From Bacillota bacterium (lineage in GTDB: Bacteria > Bacillota > Clostridia > Caldicoprobacterales > Xylanivirgaceae), in the NCBI GenBank assembly GCA_023621995.1, contig JAMOAB010000005.1, positions 97,190 through 161,189 on the forward strand: 64,000 nt of DNA, written 5' to 3'. Below the pieces are notes generated by a model. The model was not told the DNA's origin. It ran no database searches and worked only from the letters and a program-made list of their open reading frames with translations. The translations under genes were made by a program, and so were the position numbers. This document shows positions 42,715 to 52,835 of the stretch, piece by piece. The stretch's first letter is position 1. Every line of letters begins with the position of its first letter.

Positions 42715-43767
42715 CTAAAATAACATCATAAAAAGTTTAGCCATTAAAAATCCAATCAAGCCACAACCTGGAAATGTCAATATCCAAGTCATGACCATAT
42801 CACCAACTAGGGACCAATTTACTGAAGATAGTCGCCTAGCCGAACCTACACCCATTATAGATGTAGTCTTGGTATGGGTGGTACTGACTGGCAAACCAAA
42901 CAATGAAGAAAAGAGTAAGCATAGAGCTGCTGCAAGATCAGCAGAAAATCCCTGATACTTTTCTAGTTTCACCATATCCATGCCTACCGCTTTAATTATT
43001 CTATAACCTCCCATGGATGTACCCAGACCCATAACGGCTGAACATAGAACCATTAGCCAAAATGGAATTTGAAAACTAGATACGCTACCTTGTCCCTTGG
43101 CAAGGAACATACCAAGCATAAATACTCCCATAAATTTTTGTCCATCCTGTGCCCCGTGCATAAAGGCCATTGCGGCACTACCAAATATCTGGGCACCTTT
43201 GAAGAAACCTACAGTCTTGCGCCTGTCCACATCTCTAAATATAAATTCTACAAGTTTTACAACTGCAAATCCCATACCAAAACCAAACAGTGTAGAAAAT
43301 ATGAGACCGTATATAACTTTAACCCATTCTGAGCCATTTATTCCTGCAAAGCTTCCTTGGAGTGCTATAGCTGCACCAGATATACCTGCTATAAGTGCAT
43401 GACTTTCACTCGTAGGTATCCCAAAATACCATGCCACAGTTGCCCATATGACTATTGCAAAGAGTGCAGCACATAATGCCACAAGTGCTGTATGGGGATC
43501 GCCACCGAAATCTACCATATTGTATATGGTCATGGCCACAGAACTGTTTATCATAGTCATGACCAATACGCCCAAAAAGTTGAATATGGCAGCTACTATT
43601 ATTGCCACCCGTGGACTCATAGATCGTGTAGAGACTGCTGTAGCAATTGCGTTTGGAGCATCGGTCCAACCATTTACAAGAATTACGCCTAAAGTAAGTA
43701 CAACAGTGACACCCAATGTAGGATTTGTCATAAGTTGGGCTATAAAATCTTCAAATAAAATAGTCAT
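42715..43767 (-). CDS. PiT-family inorganic phosphate transporter
   Basis: A 350-residue membrane protein with about ten transmembrane segments. Duplicated PiT signatures are VNGWTDAPNAIATAVSTR near residue 31 and LFGLPVSTTHTKTTSIMGVG near 290, plus FMHGAQDGQKFMGV. It imports metal-phosphate with protons or sodium as a low-affinity system. Operon with the DUF47 gene. An inverted repeat about 120 bases upstream (43886-43938) may belong to its control region. Confidence 0.94.
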   Translation of the reverse strand: MTILFEDFIAQLMTNPTLGVTVVLTLGVILVNGWTDAPNAIATAVSTRSMSPRVAIIVAAIFNFLGVLVMTMINSSVAMTIYNMVDFGGDPHTALVALCAALFAIVIWATVAWYFGIPTSESHALIAGISGAAIALQGSFAGINGSEWVKVIYGLIFSTLFGFGMGFAVVKLVEFIFRDVDRRKTVGFFKGAQIFGSAAMAFMHGAQDGQKFMGVFMLGMFLAKGQGSVSSFQIPFWLMVLCSAVMGLGTSMGGYRIIKAVGMDMVKLEKYQGFSADLAAALCLLFSSLFGLPVSTTHTKTTSIMGVGSARRLSSVNWSLVGDMVMTWILTFPGCGLIGFLMAKLFMMLF

Positions 43768-43885
43768 TTTTCACATCCTCTTTAACTTAAATTACCAAAT
43801 CCATGGCTATATCTTTATACTATAACCTTCTATTATCCAAAATTATAACCTCCAGTTTGTCTATTATTCCATCTGCTCTAGAGTT

Positions 43886-43938
43886 TTTGAGTTTCCCCAT
43901 CATTCTTTCGGAGTTCAAAAATAATGGGGAAACTCAAA
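43886..43938. repeat. 15-bp perfect inverted repeat upstream of the PiT gene
   Basis: TTTGAGTTTCCCCAT and its complement, separated by 23 bases. It lies 30 bases after the stop of the HdeD-like gene and about 120 before the PiT start. No T-run follows on the minus strand, so it is either a weak terminator or a regulator site. Confidence 0.6.
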
Positions 43939-43967
43939 TATAACTTTCTTTATATATGGTTATCTTT

Positions 43968-44519
43968 TTACCATAAGTCATATTCCCTTACCTTATTTGA
44001 TACATATATTAGAATCCAAAGATTTATTATGCCATCTATAGTGAGGGAAATACCAATAAATCTGGTAAGTACCATACTTCCTACAAATGGATTAAATAGT
44101 AGCAATACACCAAATACTGTAGTCACAAGTGCAAGTATGAAACTTACTAGCCAATCGTCATATTGTAGTCTTTTTAGATCGATTGAAATTTGTAACCTTA
44201 GCACACTGTCAATTAGGATAACAATTCCTAGTACTACAGGCAGTGCAATAACCAAAGCATTTGGAGAGATCAACATAAAAATACCTATCAGAATATTTAA
44301 AATTCCATGTGCAAAGTCCAGTTGAAAAGGTGTGTCATATTCTATGTTTGAAAAATATCTTATAACCCTTCCAATGCCAAGCGCCAATATCAAAAGTCCA
44401 AACAGCTTACATATAACACGTATCGATATTTGTGGCCATATTATCAAAATAATACCTAGGACAATATAAAATATAGAAGAAACTATAAAACCTGCCTTAA
44501 ACTTTTTTAAATTTCTCAT
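43968..44519 (-). CDS. HdeD/DUF308-like membrane protein
   Basis: A 183-residue protein with six predicted transmembrane segments in three pairs, the layout of the DUF308 (HdeD acid-resistance) family. Typical stretches are YIVLGIILIIWPQIS, GILNILIGIFMLISPNAL and FILALVTTVFGVLLLFNPF. Function in Bacillota is unclear. AGGAGG precedes the ATG. Stands alone between a Gfo/Idh gene and the phosphate transport pair. Confidence 0.82.
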   Translation of the reverse strand: MRNLKKFKAGFIVSSIFYIVLGIILIIWPQISIRVICKLFGLLILALGIGRVIRYFSNIEYDTPFQLDFAHGILNILIGIFMLISPNALVIALPVVLGIVILIDSVLRLQISIDLKRLQYDDWLVSFILALVTTVFGVLLLFNPFVGSMVLTRFIGISLTIDGIINLWILIYVSNKVREYDLW

Positions 44520-44639
44520 GTTTTAACCTCCTCTTTTTATTTTTGCCAAATACATTCATAAATCATTTGTATATAACAAGTATTCTACATATTTCAACAA
44601 AAACCTTCCCAGTTCTTGCCGTCACCTTGGTATTTATCA

Positions 44640-44681
44640 AATAAATTTTAAAGGAGCTAAGTAGATAACCACCTAGCTCCT
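44640..44681 (-). terminator. Terminator after the 44699 Gfo/Idh gene
   Basis: Stem AGGAGCTA / TAGCTCCT extended by further pairs, then TTTAAAATTTATTT on the minus strand. Confidence 0.75.
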
Positions 44682-44698
44682 CATATTTACCATCTTAT

Positions 44699-45691
44699 TT
44701 ATTCAAATTTGTCAGCATGCTCCTGAATCTTTAATGTCTCCCTTGTTGCCCTGATTACAGTCTCAGTGTTTATATCAGTAGGCTTTCCGTTTAATTCATC
44801 TATGAATACACTTAAGCAGTCGCCAGTGTCTACATCTGGTGCCTTAATGATTTCACGTCCAGGTTTGCCATCAAGTGCAATTGTAATCTCGTCGGAAACG
44901 GCAGTAAATTCCATTACACCTTTAGTTCCCCAAATAGTAAATCTCCAATAGAAGGGAAGTGTGTAACCGGAAGAGTTAGGTGCAGCATACGATACATCGG
45001 CCATTAAGCCTGCACCGTTTGTAAGTTCAACCATAAACTGGGCACAGTCCTTAAATGTTGGAACCTCTGTTGCAAAGGCATTCCAACAACGTGCACCAAT
45101 AATCCTCTTAACTGTAAGCCCTGTGAGATATTCTATAAGGTCAATGCCATGGATAGCTATGTCGTTGATTGTACCGCCATGCTTGCCTTCTTCAAAGTAC
45201 CAGTTGGGCCTTGTTCCATACATGAGGGGATGTTGTCCACTAAAGAACAAGGCATGTATCTCACCTAACTTACCCTCTTGTATAAATTTACGTACTGGTT
45301 GTATACAATTGCTATACCTTAGGTCTAACATGCATCCAACCTTTAGATTATTTTCCTTTGCCAATCTCTCAATTTCATCGAGCTCTTCAAGGGAAGTACA
45401 TAGGGGCTTATCTGCATACACATGTTTACCGGCCTTCAAGGCAGCTATGGCTAAAGCACCACGTGCACCGTAATAATCACCAATTGCAACCACATGGATA
45501 TCCTTCTCATTTAACAAGTCTTCATAAGTATCATGGGTAAAGCGCACTCCCAGTTCTTCTTCGGCAGCAGCCCGTGCGTCTGCATCTGCTTCATAGGCTG
45601 CAACAATCTCCACATCTGGATTCTTCTCAGCAAGTTTATAAAGTGCATTTATGTGTCCATGTCTGAACCCAGCAAAAGCAAGTTTAATCAT
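44699..45691 (-). CDS. Gfo/Idh/MocA family oxidoreductase
   Basis: About 330 residues. The N-terminus (MIKLAFAGFRHGHI) has the AFAGFRHGH form in place of the usual GxGxxG, as in a subgroup of this family that binds NAD(P) less typically. The DKPLCTS motif follows near residue 95 and GTINDIAIHGIDLIEYL holds the conserved His/Asp region. The track extends 21 codons upstream, but GGAAGG lies nine bases before the ATG at 45691. Monocistronic. The substrate is unknown. Confidence 0.84.
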   Translation of the reverse strand: MIKLAFAGFRHGHINALYKLAEKNPDVEIVAAYEADADARAAAEEELGVRFTHDTYEDLLNEKDIHVVAIGDYYGARGALAIAALKAGKHVYADKPLCTSLEELDEIERLAKENNLKVGCMLDLRYSNCIQPVRKFIQEGKLGEIHALFFSGQHPLMYGTRPNWYFEEGKHGGTINDIAIHGIDLIEYLTGLTVKRIIGARCWNAFATEVPTFKDCAQFMVELTNGAGLMADVSYAAPNSSGYTLPFYWRFTIWGTKGVMEFTAVSDEITIALDGKPGREIIKAPDVDTGDCLSVFIDELNGKPTDINTETVIRATRETLKIQEHADKFE

Positions 45692-45874
45692 AAAATTCAT
45701 CCTTCCTTGGTTTATAATAAAAATGTAAAATATTTGAATTTCAAAAAATAGCATTTACATATATATTATACAAATATACAGAAAATAACAAGAACAAATA
45801 TATGATTTTATATGCATTTATTTGAATTGATTTCATATAGAAGAGTTGCAACTTAAATTTTCAGTTACCTGTTC

Positions 45875-47457
45875 TCATCTTTCGGCTTGTGTGTTTTCTA
45901 CTCTATTTCTAAATTCGGCGAAAGTAATACCTTCACATTTTTTAAATTGCCTATAGAAATATTCTGAATGCTTATATCCAACCTTTTCTATTATTTCATA
46001 CACTTTGAATCTGCCTGTCATATACAATTCCTTAGCTTTCTCAATCCTCTTTGTGTTTATATACTGAGAAAAAAATACCCCTGTCTTTTCTTTAAATAGC
46101 TGACCTAGGTATGCATGGCTAACATAGAACTTATCTGCAATCTGAGATAATGTAATATCTTGGCAATAATTAGCATCTATATATTCTACAACATGCTCTA
46201 TTAAACTCTTAGTGCTTTGGGATTTCAGCTCTATAATATATCCATGGGTTTCCCTACTCATTTTCACTGCCCAATCTTTCATCTTGTTAATATCCCTGCA
46301 GACATCATCAATCTCATCCAACGCAGTATGGTCAAAGACCCTGTTTACATCTCCATTATACCTCTGTATGAGCACAGAAAGATCCCATACAATGCTAATT
46401 AACATTGACTTTAGAATGTCCTTGGTTATCTGATTAGATATAATATTTTCGATGAACTCATCTACTTGATTGTGTATAGACTCTTCATCCATCTCCTCTA
46501 CTGCCTTTATAAAATTGTCTTTATCCCACTTTAAATTCCATAGTTGTTCGCCCTTCTTAGCAAAATCATAATAGGAAATTACCCTCTTACCCTTATTTAA
46601 CACCCTACTCTCCAGTGATTGCAAGGCCTCTTGCCTAGCAATTTTAATATTGGAAGGTTCTGTCTTATAAGTCCCATATCCAATAGCCACTCTTAATCCC
46701 AGATCTTTTTCCAGGATACTACTTAGGGTTTCAAATTTCCTATCCAGAGGATATATGTCAGTATCATATGGCTCTTGTCTAAGTATTAATATGCCAAACA
46801 TTCCATTGATATCTTCATATACATACCCTAATCTATGCTGGCGTACAAAACTCTCTATAGTATTCCTAATTTGGTGTTTTGCTGACTCTTCATGTCTCTT
46901 ATCTTCGTCTACATCTACACTTATTAAAGCTATATTGTATATACCATGGGCAAGATCGATGTCATATCTTTTCAGATCTGTCTCCCTCTTTATACCGTCT
47001 ATATATCCACTTACAAATTCATATAGTAATTTATCTTTGAGTATCTCCCTCTTCCTTCTCTCCTCCTGTTGCAACTCTAATTTCATATCTAATTTATCCT
47101 TTATATCAATCAGTTGCTCCTCTAGTTCATTTGGCATAACAGGTTTTAGTAGATAGGCCTTTACGTTATATTCTATTGCCTTCCTTGCATACTCAAAGTC
47201 ATTATAGCCACTAATTATTATTATCTCAATGGAGTCATCATACTCTTTAACTTGCCTACACAATTCAATTCCATCCATGCCAGGCATTCTAACGTCGGTA
47301 ATCACAAGGTCGACTCGCTCATACTTTATCTTTTCCATGCATCCTTGCCATTGCTTGCAGTATCTATCACATTGAAATTATAGCTATTCCAGTCAACTAT
47401 CTTACAAAGCCCCTCACAAATGACAGGCTCATCATCTACAATAAGTACATTATACAT
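45875..47457 (-). pseudogene. YesN-type response regulator, disrupted by a one-base frameshift
   Basis: The reading from ATG at 47455-47457 gives a good receiver start (YNVLIVDDEPVICEGLCKIV) but stops after 43 codons. The next frame begins at 47338 (EKIKYERVDLVITDVRMPGM) and continues as a normal receiver with the phospho-Asp in ITDVRMPG, the Lys in YLLKPV, and a C-terminal AraC helix-turn-helix pair (ITLSQIADKFYVSHAYLGQL). Joining frames at GATGCATGGAAAAG restores a standard 527-residue YesN protein. It overlaps the kinase stop by eight bases. Either a real loss of function or a base error. No slippery heptamer is evident. Confidence 0.85.
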
Positions 47458-49276
47458 AGCTATCTTCTCCTTCATCAATCTGCATAGGAATTCTAACGAC
47501 GACTTTTGTACCTACATTTTTTAAACTATCTATTGTAATGCCATATTCTCTACCATAGTATAACACTAATCTTCTATTGATATTACTAAGTCCTATGCTT
47601 TCATGTTCATCGGAGTTTATTATAATGTTTTCTGCATTTTTTATACTAGACTGAATAGCCTTAAGCCTATGCTTTCCTATTCCTAATCCATTATCTTCCA
47701 CAGTTAACTCTAGATCATCTCCACAAGTTCTAGTTGCTATCTTTAAAAATCCTGTATCTTCTTTGAGTTCTAAACCATGATATATGGAATTTTCAACTAT
47801 AGGTTGTAGTATGAATCTAGGGATTAGCACATGGTAAAACCTCTCATCCACAGCTATCTCATAGCTGAGTTTATCTTTATATCTAAACTTTTGTACCTTT
47901 AAATAATCTAAGATAAGATGTAACTCATTTTCAAGAGGATATAGATCATCATCCCACTCTATACTCCTTCGCAATATATTTGAAAAACTTCTGACCACCT
48001 CACATGTCTCATAATCTCCCTTGGTCAAGAGACTCATGCTGATCGATTCCATTGTATTGAACAGAAAATGGGGGTTGATCTGACTCTGTAATGCCTTGAT
48101 CTCAGCCTTTCTCTTCTCAAGTTCTAAATCCTTAAGCCTGATTTCAGATATATATACTTCAGAGATTAATCTATCTAGCCACTCTAGTAGCTGTTTAAAC
48201 CTACGCGATAGCTCCCCAATCTCATCATTGTCACTGTAGGTTTTAAGTGTGTCTGCGTCAAATGTATTATCTTTCATTATCCTATTCATAGAGTCCGTAA
48301 GGATTCGCAGCCTACGTGTCATCTTATAGGAAAATATAAATAGGAATATAATTGTTATGCCTATGGTTATTAGACATATGATTATACTATGCATAACGGT
48401 CTTATTTATATCTCCAATTATAAAATCGGGAGATATGACTGATACCACTTTCCAACCTTCTAGATTGCCGTTGACATCCAATGCCTCTTCCAATTTCATA
48501 CATACATTACCACTAAATATCTTTCTCTTTTGGGGACATTCAATATTTAATACATCACCAATTTCATATGCATCATTCAATATATCATCTGCAGCCAATG
48601 TAAAGATATGGTTGCTCCCATCCAATAGGTATACCTTTTTGTTTTTTCCCTCTTCCATAATAAGATCATCTATATCCTTCAAGGAAATCTCAAGCTTTAA
48701 TACCGTGTCTCTTCTACTATTTGCTGTAGAAAGGAGCACTCTAGATATTGAAAAGACCTTGTTACCAGTATGGTCAATGTAGGGTAGGGAGACAACTTTA
48801 CTTCCCTTTGCCTCTATTGCGTCCCTATACCAATCTTGGCTAGCCACATTTTCATCTGCATAGAATAACATATTGCCATCTGGAACTATGGTATGGTTAG
48901 TGGTAAAAAATAGTATACGCACTGAATGGGGCATTTTCAATTGTAGCCTTGCCATAGAGTCTGAAATTACATCGGAATAGGCTCTTAGATAGTCAGACTC
49001 ACTCCTATATTCTCTACTTAACATATCTATGAGATGAGCTTCTGTTAGAATATCATCTGCTATCTTAAAATAGCTCCTAAATACATTGGAGATATTGTTA
49101 TCCATCTGCCTCAGTGTGATCTCATTGGTTTGGTTAATATGAGCCAGTACAATATCCTTAGTATTTTTAATTAAAAAACTGCCAATAATCGAAACGGGTA
49201 TTATAACCACAATCAAATATGATATTAGTAGTTTTTTATGCATCTTCATATCTCTTATACTAAAAAACTTTGACAT
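47450..49276 (-). CDS. YesM-type sensor histidine kinase
   Basis: A 608-residue membrane kinase. It has a transmembrane helix at residues 17-38, an extracellular Cache-like sensor to about 290, a second helix (IIICLITIGITIIFLFIFSY), a HAMP region and the His_kinase motif SQINPHFLFNTMES with the phospho-His. The ATPase domain has FILQPIVENSIYHGLE and VEDNGLGIG. It probably senses an extracellular sugar and signals to the adjacent YesN-type regulator to control the transporter and glycosidase genes upstream. That regulator is frameshifted here. Confidence 0.93.
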   Translation of the reverse strand: MSKFFSIRDMKMHKKLLISYLIVVIIPVSIIGSFLIKNTKDIVLAHINQTNEITLRQMDNNISNVFRSYFKIADDILTEAHLIDMLSREYRSESDYLRAYSDVISDSMARLQLKMPHSVRILFFTTNHTIVPDGNMLFYADENVASQDWYRDAIEAKGSKVVSLPYIDHTGNKVFSISRVLLSTANSRRDTVLKLEISLKDIDDLIMEEGKNKKVYLLDGSNHIFTLAADDILNDAYEIGDVLNIECPQKRKIFSGNVCMKLEEALDVNGNLEGWKVVSVISPDFIIGDINKTVMHSIIICLITIGITIIFLFIFSYKMTRRLRILTDSMNRIMKDNTFDADTLKTYSDNDEIGELSRRFKQLLEWLDRLISEVYISEIRLKDLELEKRKAEIKALQSQINPHFLFNTMESISMSLLTKGDYETCEVVRSFSNILRRSIEWDDDLYPLENELHLILDYLKVQKFRYKDKLSYEIAVDERFYHVLIPRFILQPIVENSIYHGLELKEDTGFLKIATRTCGDDLELTVEDNGLGIGKHRLKAIQSSIKNAENIIINSDEHESIGLSNINRRLVLYYGREYGITIDSLKNVGTKVVVRIPMQIDEGEDSYV

Positions 49277-49328
49277 AATTTAAGATATCCTCCCCCAATA
49301 GCTTACCATGCCTATTCCCCTTCTTTGC

Positions 49329-50669
49329 CTAAGTCTTTTCAAATATCTTTTTGTTTTTATATAATATAAAACTTAAAATAAATCTAAATGTCTGATCTAT
49401 GGCAATTACAATCCAAATTGCAACTATTGTGGTGTCAAATACATAGGTCAATATTAAAGATAGTGGAATTCTAATGCCCCAAAGTCCAATCCCTGCAACT
49501 AACATTGGAAGCCTTGTATAGCCTGCCGCCTTTAGAGCGCCATTAAATACCCTCGATAAGTTCTGTGGAATTTGTATAAAACCCATTAGTCTCACATAAA
49601 TTGCACCTAATTCTATGACATCCCTTTCATCTGTCAAAAGCTGCATGACCTGTCTAGGAAAAAATATCAATATGAGGCTACCTATACTCATTATGATAAG
49701 TGCACCTTTTGTGATCTCATCTACATAGCTCTTGCCAAGTTTTCTATCACCAGCTCCTAGGGCTTGACCTACAAATGTTGTTGCCGCAACTCCAAACCCT
49801 AGGGATGGCATCTCAGAGAGTGACTCAGCTTGAAGTCCCAATTGGTGGGCGGCAAATGGAACTTCGCCAAACGAAAGTACTACCTTAGTCAGTATAATGG
49901 CTGAAAATTGCCAAAATAAATCTTCAAAGGCTGAAGGTGTGCCAATCTTGCAGATTTGACCTATTTCACCCGCATCAAACCTAAAAAACTCCCTAGTCCG
50001 CATAGTATATAATATGCCATCCCTATTGAACAGGGCATATATATTTAACGCCGCCGATGCCCCTTGGGCAATAACTAGAGCTATTGCTGCTCCCTTTACA
50101 CCCATTTCACTAAAGCCCATGTGTCCAAATATGAGAATATATCCAAATATTATATTGACCACATTCATTATAAATGAAATAGTCATGGGGGTTTTGGCAT
50201 CACCTAAGCCCTGCATTATACCTACAGTTGTCAGAGATATAGCTTGAAATACTAGGCCTGCTGAAACTATTTGTAGATATAACTTGGCATCCTGCATAAC
50301 TTCATTGCTAGGGTTAAATAACTTTAAAAAAATTCCACCTTGGAAGTAGATAAATATTTGAAGTATAAATGCCAATAGGGCGGAAAACAATATTGATTGC
50401 TGAGATATCTTCTTCATCCGTTCCATATCCTTTGCACCATAGTACCTGGCCACAAAGACACTAGTACCTATGGAAAGACCCTTAAAGATGCACCATAATA
50501 TTCCTGTAAGCCTTGAACATAGACCTTGGACAGTGACCGCAGTAACACTTATACGTCCGATCATTGCCATTGCAACTATTCCGGTAGACATTTGCAGTAC
50601 ATTTTCTATAGTTATAGGTATTATCATGGAATATATTGTCTTTTGAATTTTGCCGTCTCTTAAAGCCAT
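49329..50669 (-). CDS. MATE-family efflux transporter
   Basis: A 446-residue carrier with twelve predicted transmembrane helices in two repeats. Visible are the conserved PITIENVLQMSTGIVAMAMIG start, GLSIGTSVFVARYYGAKD and the second-half GFGVAATTFVGQALGAGDRK. MATE proteins export cationic drugs or metabolites with Na+ or H+. It sits between the GH42 gene and the two-component genes in the same direction. Its link to sugar use is unexplained. Confidence 0.92.
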   Translation of the reverse strand: MALRDGKIQKTIYSMIIPITIENVLQMSTGIVAMAMIGRISVTAVTVQGLCSRLTGILWCIFKGLSIGTSVFVARYYGAKDMERMKKISQQSILFSALLAFILQIFIYFQGGIFLKLFNPSNEVMQDAKLYLQIVSAGLVFQAISLTTVGIMQGLGDAKTPMTISFIMNVVNIIFGYILIFGHMGFSEMGVKGAAIALVIAQGASAALNIYALFNRDGILYTMRTREFFRFDAGEIGQICKIGTPSAFEDLFWQFSAIILTKVVLSFGEVPFAAHQLGLQAESLSEMPSLGFGVAATTFVGQALGAGDRKLGKSYVDEITKGALIIMSIGSLILIFFPRQVMQLLTDERDVIELGAIYVRLMGFIQIPQNLSRVFNGALKAAGYTRLPMLVAGIGLWGIRIPLSLILTYVFDTTIVAIWIVIAIDQTFRFILSFILYKNKKIFEKT

Positions 50670-50727
50670 ATCTGCATCATCCTCATATTTAATCTCTTAT
50701 CTTAATAAAAGTTAGAAGACCCTATGT

Positions 50728-52815
50728 TCAATCCTGCTTACATTCCCGTACCAAGATTTTAAAGCTATATTCTGGCATATCAATGTAGCCATCTATAAAA
50801 TCATCAGTCAATAGCTCCTTGAGCTTCATACCCTTTAAATTAATTGTCTTTTCACCATCAGAATAATTCTGTAGGAATATATAGTCACTTTTGCCATCTG
50901 TACGCATCTGGGCTGTTACTCCCATAGGTAGATCGATATTTAGACATCTCCTTAGATTTAAACTAGATATAATATTTCCATAAAAATCATATAAAAACTC
51001 ATTATTATTTCTAAACCCAATATAATAGGCCTTTCCCTCTCCATACTTATTTACTGTCAATGCAGGGCGACCAGCATAAAAGTCTGTTTCATATACGGCA
51101 AGTGTTTCGGCAGTCTCTGCGTGTATGAGGTCACAAAATACCCTGGCTTCATACTTCCCTTTCATATCTGGTAAAAGCTTTGTATCCACCTTTACATAAT
51201 TCACATCTTTGTCATATAATGCATCAATCTCTTCCGACCATATACCCACTGTCTTGCGTAAGGGGCCAGGAAACCCTGTTAAGAAACACAGATCATGTTC
51301 GTCTACAATACCACTCCAATAAGTGGTTACAAAAGTTCCACCGTTATCTACAAACTCTTCTATCTTCTCTCCCACTCCAGAACGGACCATATAGAGCATG
51401 GGAGCAATGACAAGTTTATACTTTGAAATATCTGAATCCATATTTATAACATCTACAGGAATTCCTCGACTCCAAAATTGCCTATAGTGGCTTTGGCAAG
51501 TTATAAAGTAGTCTTTTCCTTCATTCCGTGGACCTTGTGCATCATCAATAGCCCAACTGTTCTCCCAATCGTATATGACAGCAACTTCAGGCTCAACACT
51601 GGTTCCTATGACAGGATCTAGCCTGTCCAATATATCTCCAAGCTCAGCTACTTCTTTAAATACCCGAGTATTTTCATGGCCACAGTGATCCACTACCGCT
51701 CCATGAAACTTTTCCGAAGAACCTCTGCTCTTTCTCCACTGGAAATATTGAACCGTATCAGAACCATGGGCAATGGCTTGAATGGAAGATAGGGCGTGCA
51801 TACCTGGCCTCTTTAGTTTGCCAACTGGCTGCCAGTTAGTGGCACTGGGGCTACTCTCCATCATCATAAATGGCTTGCCACCTTTGAGGGCACGATTGAT
51901 ATCGTGAATAAAACCTATGCGACTGCCCTCTATCCAATTTTCCCGTTCACCATGCCAATAGGGATAATTATCCCACGAAACTACATCTACATAGGGTGCA
52001 AACTCCCAATAATTGACCCCTTTGTTATATATGGATATATAATCATCAAAATTAGTAGTTATGGGGATATTGGGTGTATACTCTCTAAGGGGGATGATCT
52101 CATTTTTATAAAAGTCTATGGTCTGGTGACTGGCAAAACGCCTCCAATCTAGATTTTGACCATGGACCAAAGACTCTCCATGGGGAGCTGGGGACTCGAT
52201 TTGGGACCATTCAGTATATGTATGGCTCCAAAAGCTTGTCCACCATGCCTTATTTAATGCATCTAAATCTCCTTGATATTTCTCCTTAAGAAATTCTCTA
52301 AAGGCTTCTTGACATAGATCACAATGACATGCACCACCATACTCATTGGACACATGCCAAAGTAGCAATGCAGGATGATCCTTATAGCGTTTTGCTAGTA
52401 GGGTATTTATATTCCTCACCCTTTCCCTATAGATGGGAGATGTAAAACAGTGATTGTGGCGTCTACCATGTAAATTACGGACTCTATTTTCCCCTACTCT
52501 CAATACCTCTGGATATTTCTGCGACAGCCAAGCCGGCCTTGCACCACTTGGAGTAGCCAATATAACATATATACCGTTTGCATACAATCTGTCCATTATG
52601 TCGTCTAACCACCTAAAGTCATATCTCCCTTCTTCAGGTTCTAATGCAGCCCATGAGAACATGCCCATTGCCACAACATTACAATGGGCTAGTTTCATAA
52701 GTCGTATATCTTCATCTAATATATGAATATCATCCCTCCACTGTTCTGGATTGTAGTCTGCCCCATGAAGTATCTTCCTACATTTAGGGCTGATAGGGTT
52801 ATAAACTCTTTCCAT
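50728..52815 (-). CDS. GH42 beta-galactosidase
   Basis: About 695 residues with the GH42 architecture. A TIM barrel holds the acid/base Glu in LLWHVSNEYGG and the nucleophile in MMMESSPSATNWQP. A zinc-type cysteine cluster (CHCDLCQ) follows. Then comes a trimerisation GATase-like domain near residue 400 (VAVIYDWENSWA) and a small beta domain. It removes terminal beta-galactose from imported oligosaccharides. The track start is 11 codons upstream; ATG at 52815 follows GAGGTGG. Operon with the GH63-like and ABC genes. Confidence 0.93.
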   Translation of the reverse strand: MERVYNPISPKCRKILHGADYNPEQWRDDIHILDEDIRLMKLAHCNVVAMGMFSWAALEPEEGRYDFRWLDDIMDRLYANGIYVILATPSGARPAWLSQKYPEVLRVGENRVRNLHGRRHNHCFTSPIYRERVRNINTLLAKRYKDHPALLLWHVSNEYGGACHCDLCQEAFREFLKEKYQGDLDALNKAWWTSFWSHTYTEWSQIESPAPHGESLVHGQNLDWRRFASHQTIDFYKNEIIPLREYTPNIPITTNFDDYISIYNKGVNYWEFAPYVDVVSWDNYPYWHGERENWIEGSRIGFIHDINRALKGGKPFMMMESSPSATNWQPVGKLKRPGMHALSSIQAIAHGSDTVQYFQWRKSRGSSEKFHGAVVDHCGHENTRVFKEVAELGDILDRLDPVIGTSVEPEVAVIYDWENSWAIDDAQGPRNEGKDYFITCQSHYRQFWSRGIPVDVINMDSDISKYKLVIAPMLYMVRSGVGEKIEEFVDNGGTFVTTYWSGIVDEHDLCFLTGFPGPLRKTVGIWSEEIDALYDKDVNYVKVDTKLLPDMKGKYEARVFCDLIHAETAETLAVYETDFYAGRPALTVNKYGEGKAYYIGFRNNNEFLYDFYGNIISSLNLRRCLNIDLPMGVTAQMRTDGKSDYIFLQNYSDGEKTINLKGMKLKELLTDDFIDGYIDMPEYSFKILVRECKQD

Positions 52816-52835
52816 CGAAAAACCACCTCTTATCT

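Noticed and set aside
47326-47345. Programmed -1 frameshift in the YesN gene
   Set aside because: The GCATGGAAAAG context is not a slippery X-XXY-YYZ heptamer and no downstream stimulatory hairpin was found; treated as mutation or base error.
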